DNA of 64,000 nucleotides from Mycolicibacterium crocinum. Lineage in GTDB: Bacteria > Actinomycetota > Actinomycetes > Mycobacteriales > Mycobacteriaceae. Below, in pieces: positions 26,085 through 34,602 of this stretch (position 1 is the stretch's first letter; every line of letters begins with the position of its first letter). A model generated the notes under the pieces. It did no database searches. It saw nothing but the letters and a program-made list of their open reading frames with translations, and was not told the origin of the DNA. The position numbers were made by a program, and so were the translations under genes. The DNA lies in assembly GCF_022370635.2 (NCBI RefSeq), contig NZ_CP092362.2, forward strand, positions 372,001 through 436,000. The letters run 5' to 3'.

Positions 26085-27737
26085 ATGACTGACCGCATGG
26101 GGAAGACACACACGGCGGGACGGCGTACCGAAACCGCGATCTGGTTGGGTGCCGGCGCATTGACATTGGGCATCAGCACGGCAGCGTTGGTCGGCGGGAC
26201 CGCTGTGGCGCAGGCCGACACCTCCACCGGGTCGGCCAAGACGTCCGTGGGCTCGGCTGCGCCGCACACCGGACCCAAGGCGACCGCTCACAAGGCGCCC
26301 CGCGTGACGCCGGCCGTAGTTCACAAGACGGCATCGGCCGTCGCCGCCGCCTCCGCAGAGGTCGCGCCGCCCACATTGGTGAAGACGCCGCTGCAGGTGT
26401 TCTGCGACGGATCGGTCCGCGTGCTGCTGGCGCTGGGTGGCATGAGCCAGACGACGCCCACGCCGGCTCGGGGAAACCTGTGGCAGCAGGGGCTGTACTC
26501 GGCGGCCCGCTGGCTGGAGGACACCGTCAATCCCGCGGGCATTCCCAAGATCCAAGCCGTGACCCTCGGTGAGCCCGACCAGCTCACCGGCGTCGTCACC
26601 GGGCGGATCGTGTCCAGCAACGCGGCCGGCGCTCTGCAGGCCTATCAGGTCATCGTCGATCCCAAGCTGGGCACGGTGACGGTCGACTCCGACGGCAGCT
26701 TCACGTTCACCCCACTGCAATCCACCGTCCTGGGTGCACCCGACGGCGGCCTGACGGTGAAGATGAAGGTGTCGGCGTTCAACGGTGCGCAGCGGGCCAG
26801 TCAGACCGTGGCGGGTTCGGTCTACAACCCGTGGAGCCTGGTCAAGCAGACCATCACCGTCGGCACCACCCCGCTGCAAGTGGCTGTCAGTCCCGATGGA
26901 ACCCGCGCGGTGGTCACCAATGCGTCCGACGGCACCGTCTCGTTGATCGACACCGCCACCAACAAGGTCGTCAACACGATCGCGGTTGGCTCCTCGCCGG
27001 CCGGCGTCGTCTTCGATCCGTCCGGGACCCGCTTCTACGTCGTCAACGCCACCGGCGCCGTCACGCCGGTGTCCTTCCCGGCCAACACCGTTGGCACACC
27101 TGTCCCGGTCGGGGCCGATCCCTTGCTGGGCGCGGTCGGGCCGGCCGGAACGCCCGCAGCGGGCAAGTTCTACGTGGCGAACTTCGGCACCAACGGAACC
27201 GGAAAGACGGTGTCGGTGATCAACACCGCCACCAACCAAGTAACCGCCACGTTGACGGTCGGCACCGGACCGGAGGAAGTGGCAGTCAGCCCGGACGGCA
27301 CCCGGCTCTGGGTGGGCAACACGATGGCCAACACCATCTCGGTGATCAACACCGCGACCGACTCGACGGTCAAGACCATTCCGGTGTCCACCGGAGTCGG
27401 CTTCGTCGCGTTCAGCCCCGATGGACAACTTGCCTACGTCTCGGACTTGACCAGCCTTAACACGGTGTCTGTGTTCAACACCGGTACGTACGCAAAGGTC
27501 GGCACCATCACCGTCGGCCAGCAGTCCGGCGGCATCGTGCTCAGCGCCGACGGCAGCGTGGCGTATGTGACCAACCAGATGGACAACACGGTTTCGGTGG
27601 TCAACACGGCGACCAGGACGGTGATCAAGACCATCACGGTGGGCCACAACCCGCTCGGTATCGCCATCACGCCGGACGGAAAGTTCCTCTACGTCACCAA
27701 CATCAACGATGCGACCGTCACGGTGATCCCGGTCTGA
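26085..27737 (+). CDS. Secreted YVTN-repeat beta-propeller protein
   Basis: The 550-residue protein has a signal peptide ending near AVAQA-D (residue 44), a Ser/Thr/Ala/Pro-rich linker (45-100), a small beta-sandwich region (about 155-245, with TVTVDSDGSFTFTP), and then about seven 42-residue blades of the type PDGTRLWVGNTMANTISVIN, each with an ITVG-like edge strand. YVTN propellers are surface proteins that often bind other macromolecules; no catalytic residue is evident. GGGGGAG precedes the ATG; a second ATG is at 26097. The gene stops 1 base before the convergent dehydrogenase. Confidence 0.88.
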   Translation: MTDRMGKTHTAGRRTETAIWLGAGALTLGISTAALVGGTAVAQADTSTGSAKTSVGSAAPHTGPKATAHKAPRVTPAVVHKTASAVAAASAEVAPPTLVKTPLQVFCDGSVRVLLALGGMSQTTPTPARGNLWQQGLYSAARWLEDTVNPAGIPKIQAVTLGEPDQLTGVVTGRIVSSNAAGALQAYQVIVDPKLGTVTVDSDGSFTFTPLQSTVLGAPDGGLTVKMKVSAFNGAQRASQTVAGSVYNPWSLVKQTITVGTTPLQVAVSPDGTRAVVTNASDGTVSLIDTATNKVVNTIAVGSSPAGVVFDPSGTRFYVVNATGAVTPVSFPANTVGTPVPVGADPLLGAVGPAGTPAAGKFYVANFGTNGTGKTVSVINTATNQVTATLTVGTGPEEVAVSPDGTRLWVGNTMANTISVINTATDSTVKTIPVSTGVGFVAFSPDGQLAYVSDLTSLNTVSVFNTGTYAKVGTITVGQQSGGIVLSADGSVAYVTNQMDNTVSVVNTATRTVIKTITVGHNPLGIAITPDGKFLYVTNINDATVTVIPV

Positions 27738-27738
27738 A

Positions 27739-28788
27739 TCAGACCGCGCCGACGATCACGTCCCATGGGTCGCCCTCGGCGGCCAGCGCCAGACGACCCA
27801 ATCGTCGTGCATGCCAAGCGGTGTCACCGAACTCGTCGATCCAGCTGCGGGCCCGCATCGTCGCCAGCCACAACCGGTGCTCGATCGTCACGCCGATCGC
27901 ACCGTGAAGTTGGTGGGCGGCGGTGACGACGGACGGTACGACGCGGCCAAGCACGACCTTGGCCACCGTGACGGCGTAATCGGCTTGCGCACTGGCGAAT
28001 CCGTGGTCGGCGACGGCAGTGACGGCGAGTTCGGTGGCTGCCCGGGCCCGCTCCACCTCACCGGCCATCGAGGCCAGTGTGTGTTGCACCGCCTGAAACG
28101 CGCTCAGCGGACGGCCGAACTGCTCACGTTCCCTGGTGTGCGCCACCGAGAACTCGACCGCGGCATCCAGGGCGCCGATCGCCTGAATGCACCGTGCCCA
28201 GGCGCCGCGTCGCAGCAGCTCGTCGGCGGCACCGTCGACGGTGACGAACTCTCCGGCGGGCACCTCGATGGTGCCGCGCGGTTCGCCGCCGAAGTTGTGG
28301 CCGTCGCCCACGGCCGTGGGTTCGGTGGCCGCGACCTGAAGTGCGGCACCGTCCCGCAGCGCCACCACCACCGCGGCCGCGCTGCCGGCGTACGGAACAC
28401 CGGTGATGGTCGTCGCACCGGCGTCGCCGATCGCGATGGTCAGCGGTCCCTCGCCGGGAACCTCGAGTTCGGCCCTGGTGGCCAGCCAGGCGGCCAGCAC
28501 GTCGGTCTCGGCCACCGGAACGGTGACGGCGTGGCGGGCCAGCGCCCGTAGGACTAATGCGGATTCTGTTGGGCCACCCCCTGATTCGGGGTCGCTGGTG
28601 AGCCGGGTCAGTCCCGCGTCCTGGAGATTCCGCCACGCGGCCGCGTCGAACTCGTCGGGTAGTCCGCGGTGCCCGATCCGTTCGTCGAACGACCGAATGC
28701 CGATGTCTTCGGCCAGTTGTCGCAGGTCGGCGAGATCGTCGGTGCCGCTGCTGGTTGCGAACACTCCGCCGGTCAATGCCCGCGTCAT
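27739..28788 (-). CDS. Acyl-CoA dehydrogenase, small-type subunit of a second heteromeric pair
   Basis: This 349-residue divergent FadE has a weak N-terminal domain, then the middle-helix motif REREQFGRPLSAFQAVQHTL and QLHGAIGVTIEHRLWLATM. It lacks the EPGAGSD loop. Its ATG overlaps the stop of the upstream dehydrogenase (ATGA), repeating the arrangement seen at 10392-12655. The pair plus the thioesterase upstream form an operon of three. The likely action is dehydrogenation of a bulky acyl-CoA (inference). Confidence 0.83.
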   Translation of the reverse strand: MTRALTGGVFATSSGTDDLADLRQLAEDIGIRSFDERIGHRGLPDEFDAAAWRNLQDAGLTRLTSDPESGGGPTESALVLRALARHAVTVPVAETDVLAAWLATRAELEVPGEGPLTIAIGDAGATTITGVPYAGSAAAVVVALRDGAALQVAATEPTAVGDGHNFGGEPRGTIEVPAGEFVTVDGAADELLRRGAWARCIQAIGALDAAVEFSVAHTREREQFGRPLSAFQAVQHTLASMAGEVERARAATELAVTAVADHGFASAQADYAVTVAKVVLGRVVPSVVTAAHQLHGAIGVTIEHRLWLATMRARSWIDEFGDTAWHARRLGRLALAAEGDPWDVIVGAV

Positions 28789-29954
28789 CGCAGCCCCATC
28801 CCTCGAGCCACCACGCCGCGCAGCACCTCGTTGGTCCCGCCGCGCAGGGTGAACAACGGCGAGTGCAGGCGTGCGACATCCAGTAGCGCGCCTACCTTGT
28901 CACGGCCCGGTGCGGCTGCGGCATAGGAGAACAGATCGGCCGCCAATTCCACCGACTCCTGCTCGAAGCGGGTGCCCAGATCCTTGACCAGTGCGGCTTC
29001 ATTCACCGGTGACTGGCCGGTGGCCAGCGCCCTGGCCACCGAGACCGACAGCTGTCGCAGCGAGATGACCCGGGCCAGAAGATCGCCGACGGCTGCGGCG
29101 GCATGGTCGTCGAGATCCTCTTGGCTTGCCAGCAGCTGCACCAGCGCGATCAGCAGTGGAGCGGTGCTCAGAATGCGTTCCGGCCCACTGCGTTCGAACG
29201 ACAACTCGGCGGTGACCTGATGCCAACCTGCACCGACTTCGCCGAGCAGGTTCTCGTCGCTGACGAAGACCTCGTCGAAAGTCACCTCGTTGAAATGGTG
29301 TTCGCCCGACATGATCACGATGGGGCTGATCGTGATGCCTTTCGACTCGGTGGGCACGATGAACTGACTGAAGCCCGCGTGACGACGATCGGGGTTCACC
29401 GGACTGGTGCGGGCCAGCACCACGATCTGATGAGCCAGATGTGCGCCACTGGTCCACACCTTGGTGCCCGACAGCAGCCAGCCGCCCTCGGTCTTGGTGG
29501 CTTTGGCTGCCGACGCGGCCAGGTCGGATCCGGCCTGGGGCTCGCTCATTCCGATCGCCGAAAAGTACCGCCCGGCAGCAATTTTAGGCAGCAGGCGCTG
29601 CCGCTGCTCCTCGGATCCGTATGCCAGCAGCCCGGGTGCGACCTGGCGGTCGGCAATCCAGTGTGCGGCCACCGGTGCTCCCGCGGCGAGCAGCTCTTCG
29701 GTCACCACGTAGCGATGCAGGTGGCTCAGGCCCCGCCCGCCATATTCGCGCGGAATGGTCAGCCCGAGGAACCCGGCGTCACCCAACCGCGCGCTGAAAT
29801 TTTCGTCCCAGCTCGACAACCATGCGTCAACGCTTGGCTGCCAACCGAATTCGGTGCAATCGTCCACAAGAAACGTCCGCACCGAGGCCCGTAGGGCGGC
29901 CAGCTCAGGCTCGTTGGCGCACAGCGCCGCGAAATTGTCGGCCACGGCGCTCAC
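28785..29954 (-). CDS. Acyl-CoA dehydrogenase, large-type subunit of the second heteromeric pair
   Basis: This 389-residue FadE has IGMSEPQAGSDLAASA and SGTKVWTSGAHLAHQ as flavin/substrate loops. The C-terminal catalytic position reads LRGGTNEVLRG, so the usual glutamate is a glycine, as in the protein at 10392. It overlaps the thioesterase gene upstream and the smaller dehydrogenase downstream by 4 bases each. The two proteins should assemble as a heterotetramer like the ChsE enzymes of cholesterol side-chain degradation (inference from family). Confidence 0.85.
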   Translation of the reverse strand: MSAVADNFAALCANEPELAALRASVRTFLVDDCTEFGWQPSVDAWLSSWDENFSARLGDAGFLGLTIPREYGGRGLSHLHRYVVTEELLAAGAPVAAHWIADRQVAPGLLAYGSEEQRQRLLPKIAAGRYFSAIGMSEPQAGSDLAASAAKATKTEGGWLLSGTKVWTSGAHLAHQIVVLARTSPVNPDRRHAGFSQFIVPTESKGITISPIVIMSGEHHFNEVTFDEVFVSDENLLGEVGAGWHQVTAELSFERSGPERILSTAPLLIALVQLLASQEDLDDHAAAAVGDLLARVISLRQLSVSVARALATGQSPVNEAALVKDLGTRFEQESVELAADLFSYAAAAPGRDKVGALLDVARLHSPLFTLRGGTNEVLRGVVARGMGLR

Positions 29955-30793
29955 CGGTATCCCGTGACGCGCGCCAGGATCGCCACCTTGCCGTCGTCAC
30001 CGACAGCCTGGGCGTCGGCGATCGCTGAGTTGCGTCCGACTCGCAACGCCGTTCCCTCGTAACGGGATTGGTCACCGGCGAAGAAGGGCCGCAGAAAGTT
30101 CACCCGCAGCGACGCGGTGCGCAGCGGCTCGGTCTGCCCGTGGTTGATGGCCGCGGAGGCCACGAGTTCCAGTCCGGCACTGCTGACTCCGCCGTGCACG
30201 ATGCCGATCAGATTGTTGATGATCGAATCGGGTCGCTGGGCCAACCGGTAGGTGCCGGCCTCGTCGGCCTGCGGATCGGCGGACATCAACTCGGCCATCG
30301 TCGTCTCACGCGTGCGCACCAAGGTGTCGGAACCCCGTTGGATTGGCGCGTCGGGACCGCCGGTGATCGCGACGGTACGCACGGTGCCACCGCCGATCGT
30401 GCTGCCGCGGTGGCTCAGGGTGCAGATGGCCAGCAAGGTCGCGCCGTGCGGGCCGAGCGGTCGGCTGCTCGCGACAACGGGTTCGTCCGGGGCGGCCTGC
30501 AGGCTGTCGATACCGTCGGGGCTCAGCTCGATGGACAGCTCGCTGGACACCGTCCACTGCCCGGCTCCGCGGCGGTAGAAGTTGGCCCGGCCGCCGACGT
30601 CGTCGACCAGGATCGCCAGCGGCCCGATGGTCGGCATCCCGGTGAAGGGGTTGGTCAGGTGGCCCACCGGCATCGATGCGACGACGGTGAACTCGGTGAA
30701 GTTCTCGTCGAGCGTCGTGATGCCGAACCGCGTGATGACACTCTCCGGGGTCTCCGGGTCCTGCCGTCCAGCCGGTTGGTCGAGAAACGTCAC
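29951..30793 (-). CDS. Double-hotdog acyl-CoA thioesterase-like protein (PaaI-type)
   Basis: The 280-residue protein seems to contain two hotdog modules. The first (residues about 35-150) has IGPLAILVDDVGGRANF followed by SSELSIELSP, and the second (about 180-280) has IGIVHGGVSSAGLELVASA followed by RVNFLRPFFAGD, the pattern of PaaI-type thioesterases with His-Gly-Gly. It would cleave or bind an acyl-CoA. It is the first gene of the operon with the two dehydrogenases (ATGA overlap). Confidence 0.78.
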   Translation of the reverse strand: MTFLDQPAGRQDPETPESVITRFGITTLDENFTEFTVVASMPVGHLTNPFTGMPTIGPLAILVDDVGGRANFYRRGAGQWTVSSELSIELSPDGIDSLQAAPDEPVVASSRPLGPHGATLLAICTLSHRGSTIGGGTVRTVAITGGPDAPIQRGSDTLVRTRETTMAELMSADPQADEAGTYRLAQRPDSIINNLIGIVHGGVSSAGLELVASAAINHGQTEPLRTASLRVNFLRPFFAGDQSRYEGTALRVGRNSAIADAQAVGDDGKVAILARVTGYR

Positions 30794-31027
30794 GCCTCGT
30801 ATTCCAGCATCACTGTCCGGTGTGCTGCGCAGGCAGGTCCGGCGGGCGGGATACGAGGGTGAGATTTCGGTGGTCGGTACCTGAACTTTTCGTTGCCGAG
30901 GGATGAGAAGTAAGGCTCACCTCGCCGAAAAATCCGAAATACCCACTAATTAGCTGACGGGTCTGTAACTTCCGTGTTACGGGCGGGGGCGCGGCGTCCT
31001 CGCATGACATGGGCGGGGGATTCCGTA

Positions 31028-33520
31028 ATGACTGTGCGCACTTCGTTGCCGAGCATCGACCACACCGAGCCGTCGTCACCGGGCTATGCCCGCTGGGTGG
31101 GCCGGGTTGGTGTGTTGGCCGTCGCGCTGGGTGTTGGCGCCGGAACTGTGGCCATGCCGATCGCGTCGGCGGACACGGGCGGCTCGACCGGATCGAGCTC
31201 GCGCAACAACCACGAGAGCTCCTCGAGCAAGGCCCCCTCGAAGGGCGGGTCGGGTGTTGCGCGCAGCGCCCCACGCGGCCGCGCTGCCGCGAAACCGTCG
31301 GTGCCGGCGAGTGGTTCGAATTCATCCCCGGCCGCCAAGGACGACGCCCCGGCCGCGGCCGCGGCCGCCGCGCCCGCGCCGTCGACCGACGCACCCAGCG
31401 CCGCCGCGAAGCCGGCGGCCAAGGCAGCCAACGTGGCGACGCCGGGCGCGGCCGCCACGGCCGCGCTGGCGGGCAACCCGATCACCGACTTCATCCGGAT
31501 GTGGGTCGGCAACGGCACCGCCGACCATCCCAACGCCGGCCTTCTCTTCGGCAACGGCTACAGCTACACCACTGACACATGTGCGGCCGCTACGGCATGC
31601 AACGGCGGCAACGCCGGCCTGTTCGGCACCGGCGGCAACGGCTTCAACGGCGGTAACGGCGGTGCGGCGGGCTGGTTCGGCACCGGCGGTAACGGCGGAG
31701 CCGGCGTGTCCACCGTCAACGGCGGCAAGGGCGGTAAGGGTGGAGCCGGCGGCATGTTCACCGGCAATGGCGGCGATGGTGGTGCGGGCGCCGCCGGCAC
31801 CGGTGCCGACGGTGGTGACGGCGGCAGCGTCGGGCAGTTGTCTGTCAGCGGCAGTGGCGGTTTCGGCGGTGCGGGCGGATCCGGAGTTACCGGGCAGACG
31901 GGGAGCGCCGGTGGCGGTGCCGGTGACAAGGGTGAGGCCGGCGGCAAGGGCGGCGCTGGCGGTAACGGCAGTTTGATCTTCGGTTCGGGTGGCGGCGGTG
32001 GTGCCGGCGGTAAGGGTGGCACCGGCGGCACCGGTGGTGCCGGCACCGACGGCGTGGACGGTGTCAGTGCCGCCACCAATGGCGGCGCCGGTGGCGAAGG
32101 CGGTGTGGGCGGTACCGGTGGCGCAGCGGGCACGGGCGCATTCCTGTTCCTCTTCGGCCAGAGCGGTGCGACAGGCAGCGGCGGCGTCGGTGGTACCGGC
32201 GGCACCGGTGGTGTCGGCGGTGCCGGCAAGGGCCTGTTGGCCGACGGTTCGCCGCAGGCCGGCGGAAACGGTGGCACGGGCGGCAAGGGCGGAACGGGCA
32301 CCGACGGTGCGGCATTCGGCGCGGGCGGCGTGGGCGGTGCCGGCGGTGCGGGTGCGAGTGAGGGCCTCGGAGCCACTGGCGGCGCCGGCGGTGCCGGCGG
32401 TAAGGGTGCTGTAGGCACTGCGGCCGCGGCCGGCCTCGGTGGCGGCGGTGGCGGCGGCGGTGGCGGCGCCCACGTCGAAGGCTTCAATGGTGGCGCCGCG
32501 GCGGGTACTGCCACCGGCGGTGCTGGCGGTGCCGGCGGTGACGGGACGACGACCGTGGCCGGTGTCGCCGGCGGCAAGGGCGGTGGCGCCAGCATCGTTG
32601 CCGACGGCCTCCTCAGTACGGCCACCGGTACGGCCACCGGCGGTGCCGGCGGCAAGAGCGGTACCGGGGGCGCCCAGGGCGGCGCCGGTGGCGCCGCGGG
32701 CATCCAGTCCGGTCCGAGCGGCACCGCCAGCGGATCCGCGAAGGGCGGCAGCGGTGGTGACGCCACCGGCGCCGGCAGCAGCGGAGGCAGCGGCGGTTCG
32801 GCCCAGCTGCAAGCCGGCGTCATCGGGACCAACTTCGGCATCGTGAGCGGTAGCTCGACCGGTGGCAATGGCGGCGCCGGCAGCGGCGGCGGCGCCGGCG
32901 GTGCGGGCGGCAACTCGTCGGTCACGGCCGCAGGTGTCGTCGGCTCCGCCATCGGCATCACGTCCGTGGGTGGCAACGGCGGTGCCTCCAGCGTGACCGG
33001 CAAGGCCGGCGGTGCTGGTGGTTACTCGGAGGTCATCGGCCTGAACGGCACCATCACCACCGGTTCGGCGATCGCCGGCAACGGCGGTGCGACCAAGGGC
33101 GCTCTCGGTGGTGCCGGCGGGTTCGCCAAGCTCGACGCGTCCGATCCGGCTGCCGCAGGCACCGCGATCATCAACGGCACGTCGAAGGGCGGCAACGGCG
33201 GTGACGGCGGGGCCAATGGCACCGGAACGGGCACTCCGGCCGGTGGCGCGGGCGGCACCGGCGGCAACAGCACCTTCACGTTGTCCGGCGGTCAGACATC
33301 GGCCAACCAGGTCAATTCCGGCGGCAATGGCGGTAACGGCGGCAAGGGCACCGGCACCGGCACCGGCGGGAACGGGACCGGTGGCAAGGGCGGTAACGGC
33401 GGTAACGGCGGTAACGCTGCGGGCGTCCTCGGCCAAGGCGAAAACGGAACCAACGGTGACGATGCCCTGGCCAACGGCACACCCGGTGATCCCGGTACTG
33501 ACGGGGCCAGCAACCCCTGA
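31028..33520 (+). CDS. Sec-exported PGRS-type glycine-rich protein without a PE domain
   Basis: The 830-residue protein begins with a classical signal peptide (GRVGVLAVALGVGAGTVAM, cleavage near PIASA-D at residue 48), then a Ser/Ala/Pro linker to about residue 150. A short non-repetitive stretch (ITDFIRMWVGNGTADHPNAG) leads into about 640 residues of GGX repeats. Blocks such as GGNGGAAGWFGTGGNGGAG are the hallmark of PE_PGRS proteins, yet the 100-residue PE export domain is missing. Two cysteines flank the first repeat block. ATG 31028 has GGGGGA 8 bases upstream; earlier in-frame codons lack one. The role is probably at the cell surface; calcium binding by GGXGXD-like repeats is possible. 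Confidence 0.85.
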   Translation: MTVRTSLPSIDHTEPSSPGYARWVGRVGVLAVALGVGAGTVAMPIASADTGGSTGSSSRNNHESSSSKAPSKGGSGVARSAPRGRAAAKPSVPASGSNSSPAAKDDAPAAAAAAAPAPSTDAPSAAAKPAAKAANVATPGAAATAALAGNPITDFIRMWVGNGTADHPNAGLLFGNGYSYTTDTCAAATACNGGNAGLFGTGGNGFNGGNGGAAGWFGTGGNGGAGVSTVNGGKGGKGGAGGMFTGNGGDGGAGAAGTGADGGDGGSVGQLSVSGSGGFGGAGGSGVTGQTGSAGGGAGDKGEAGGKGGAGGNGSLIFGSGGGGGAGGKGGTGGTGGAGTDGVDGVSAATNGGAGGEGGVGGTGGAAGTGAFLFLFGQSGATGSGGVGGTGGTGGVGGAGKGLLADGSPQAGGNGGTGGKGGTGTDGAAFGAGGVGGAGGAGASEGLGATGGAGGAGGKGAVGTAAAAGLGGGGGGGGGGAHVEGFNGGAAAGTATGGAGGAGGDGTTTVAGVAGGKGGGASIVADGLLSTATGTATGGAGGKSGTGGAQGGAGGAAGIQSGPSGTASGSAKGGSGGDATGAGSSGGSGGSAQLQAGVIGTNFGIVSGSSTGGNGGAGSGGGAGGAGGNSSVTAAGVVGSAIGITSVGGNGGASSVTGKAGGAGGYSEVIGLNGTITTGSAIAGNGGATKGALGGAGGFAKLDASDPAAAGTAIINGTSKGGNGGDGGANGTGTGTPAGGAGGTGGNSTFTLSGGQTSANQVNSGGNGGNGGKGTGTGTGGNGTGGKGGNGGNGGNAAGVLGQGENGTNGDDALANGTPGDPGTDGASNP

Positions 33521-33530
33521 TCGATTGGAA

Positions 33531-33567
33531 ACCAACGGGCACAGCCATTTCGGCTGTGCCCGTTGGT
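33531..33567. terminator. Strong bidirectional hairpin between the PGRS gene and tetR
   Basis: ACCAACGGGCACAGCC (33531-33546) pairs with its perfect complement at 33552-33567 across a 5-base loop, a 16-bp stem. It starts 10 bases after the PGRS stop and ends 3 bases before the stop of the convergent TetR gene. No clear T-run follows, which is common for mycobacterial terminators. Confidence 0.8.
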
Positions 33568-33570
33568 CAT

Positions 33571-34200
33571 TCAAGGATTAAGCGTTGGGACGCCGAACTT
33601 CGTCACGAATTCCTTTGCCTTGATCAGGAATTCCATCTGGGCGGCGACTGAATGAAGGGGCTGCAGGCTGCGCACCGAACGGCAGAGGACGACAGCGCCC
33701 TCCATGGCGGCCAGGGTGGTGTCGGCCAGTGCACTGGCGTCGGCGTCGTCGAATCCTTCGCGTAGATAAGCCTGTTTGGACGCCTCGCGCCAGCGGCTGA
33801 AGATTTCACCGGCTGCGGCGGTGAGCTGGTGCTCGTCCTCGCCGGATCCGACGGCGGCCGCGAGCACGGGGCAACCCGCCGTGTAATCGCTTGTGGTGAG
33901 GGCGTTTTCCCAGAGTTCGACGAAACGGTGCAGCAACACACTGGCGTTCTCGCAGGCAGCCTCGTCGATGCTCTCGGTGATGACGTAGCCGGCATACTCG
34001 AGCGCCTCACGCAGGATCTGACCGCGACCCTCAGGGAAATGGTGGTAGACCGAACTGCGGGGCGCACCGCTGCGGGCCAGCACCTCATCGATCGTCACGC
34101 CTGCGGCGCCGCGTTCGCGCAGCACCTCGGCGGCGGCCACCAGCATCTTGGTGCGGGTGGAGCCTTTACTTCGGCGATCGGTTGTCGGTGTCCGGGTCAT
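33571..34200 (-). CDS. TetR-family transcriptional regulator
   Basis: This 209-residue repressor has an N-terminal TetR helix-turn-helix (TKMLVAAAEVLRERGAAGVT, then SGAPRSSVYHHFPEGRG) and a C-terminal ligand domain with the motif GCPVLAAAVGSGED near residue 105, typical of the LmrA/YxaF-like group. Start ATG 34198-34200 directly abuts the stop of a 45-residue gene upstream, so the two are translated together. The regulator probably controls its own operon through the sites at 34383-34409. Confidence 0.88.
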   Translation of the reverse strand: MTRTPTTDRRSKGSTRTKMLVAAAEVLRERGAAGVTIDEVLARSGAPRSSVYHHFPEGRGQILREALEYAGYVITESIDEAACENASVLLHRFVELWENALTTSDYTAGCPVLAAAVGSGEDEHQLTAAAGEIFSRWREASKQAYLREGFDDADASALADTTLAAMEGAVVLCRSVRSLQPLHSVAAQMEFLIKAKEFVTKFGVPTLNP

Positions 34201-34338
34201 TCAGGCGGCGGGGGTTTGACGGAAGTGGCTACCCCGCCACGCCAGCGCCCGAGCTCCGCGGCCGAACAATTGCCGTCGCTTGTCGGGTACTTCGCGCGTG
34301 AACCGGTGGCCGGCGATGTTCAGCTCGATCAGCCACAT
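34201..34338 (-). CDS. 45-residue small protein upstream of tetR
   Basis: This short frame starts at ATG 34338 behind a good ribosome site (GGAGAG, 6 bases away) and stops at TGA immediately before the tetR ATG, with no gap. The protein begins MWLIELNIAGHRFTREVPDK and is basic, with eight or more Arg/Lys in 45 residues; no signal peptide or membrane segment is seen. The ribosome site and exact abutment are the evidence that it is a gene. It could be a translational-coupling leader or a small partner of the regulator; I know no family for it. Confidence 0.6.
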   Translation of the reverse strand: MWLIELNIAGHRFTREVPDKRRQLFGRGARALAWRGSHFRQTPAA

Positions 34339-34382
34339 TTGTTTCTCTCCTTGCGGGGCAGGTCTGGAGACCAACTCCATAA

Positions 34383-34409
34383 CTATGCTTATGACCATAG
34401 ATCGCGATC
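34383..34409. promoter_or_regulatory. Palindromes upstream of the small-protein/tetR operon
   Basis: CTATG (34383-34387) and CATAG (34396-34400) form an inverted repeat with an 8-base spacer, followed at once by the perfect 10-bp palindrome GATCGCGATC (34400-34409). They lie 45-71 bases upstream of the small gene on the minus strand, where an autoregulating TetR would bind. The rest of 34410-34602 holds only the fadE5 leader. Confidence 0.45.
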
Positions 34410-34602
34410 ACTCTTAGCGCAACTAGTGAATTGGCGCCCACGTTAACAGCAGGCAAACAGCATCGTTGAACAGGACACCGCCCCGGCCTGCGCGGCGTTC
34501 TATGATGCCGATCATATTCCTGGGTGCTGCCTGAACAGCCTGATCAGCGCCGGTGAACCGAGCTAGGCTCGGGCTGAGCCGGCGATGAGGAGGACGCACG
34601 CA

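Noticed and set aside
30911..30922. TAAGGCTCACCT, similar to part of an IdeR iron box
   Set aside because: Aligned to the 19-base IdeR consensus it matches about 12 positions, too few, and the flanking genes have no iron link.
31322..33574. A 750-residue open frame on the minus strand opposite the PGRS gene, and a proline-rich one at 31564-33003
   Set aside because: Both are artefacts of GGC/GGT repeats read backwards. The plus-strand protein has a signal peptide, a ribosome site and PGRS repeats.
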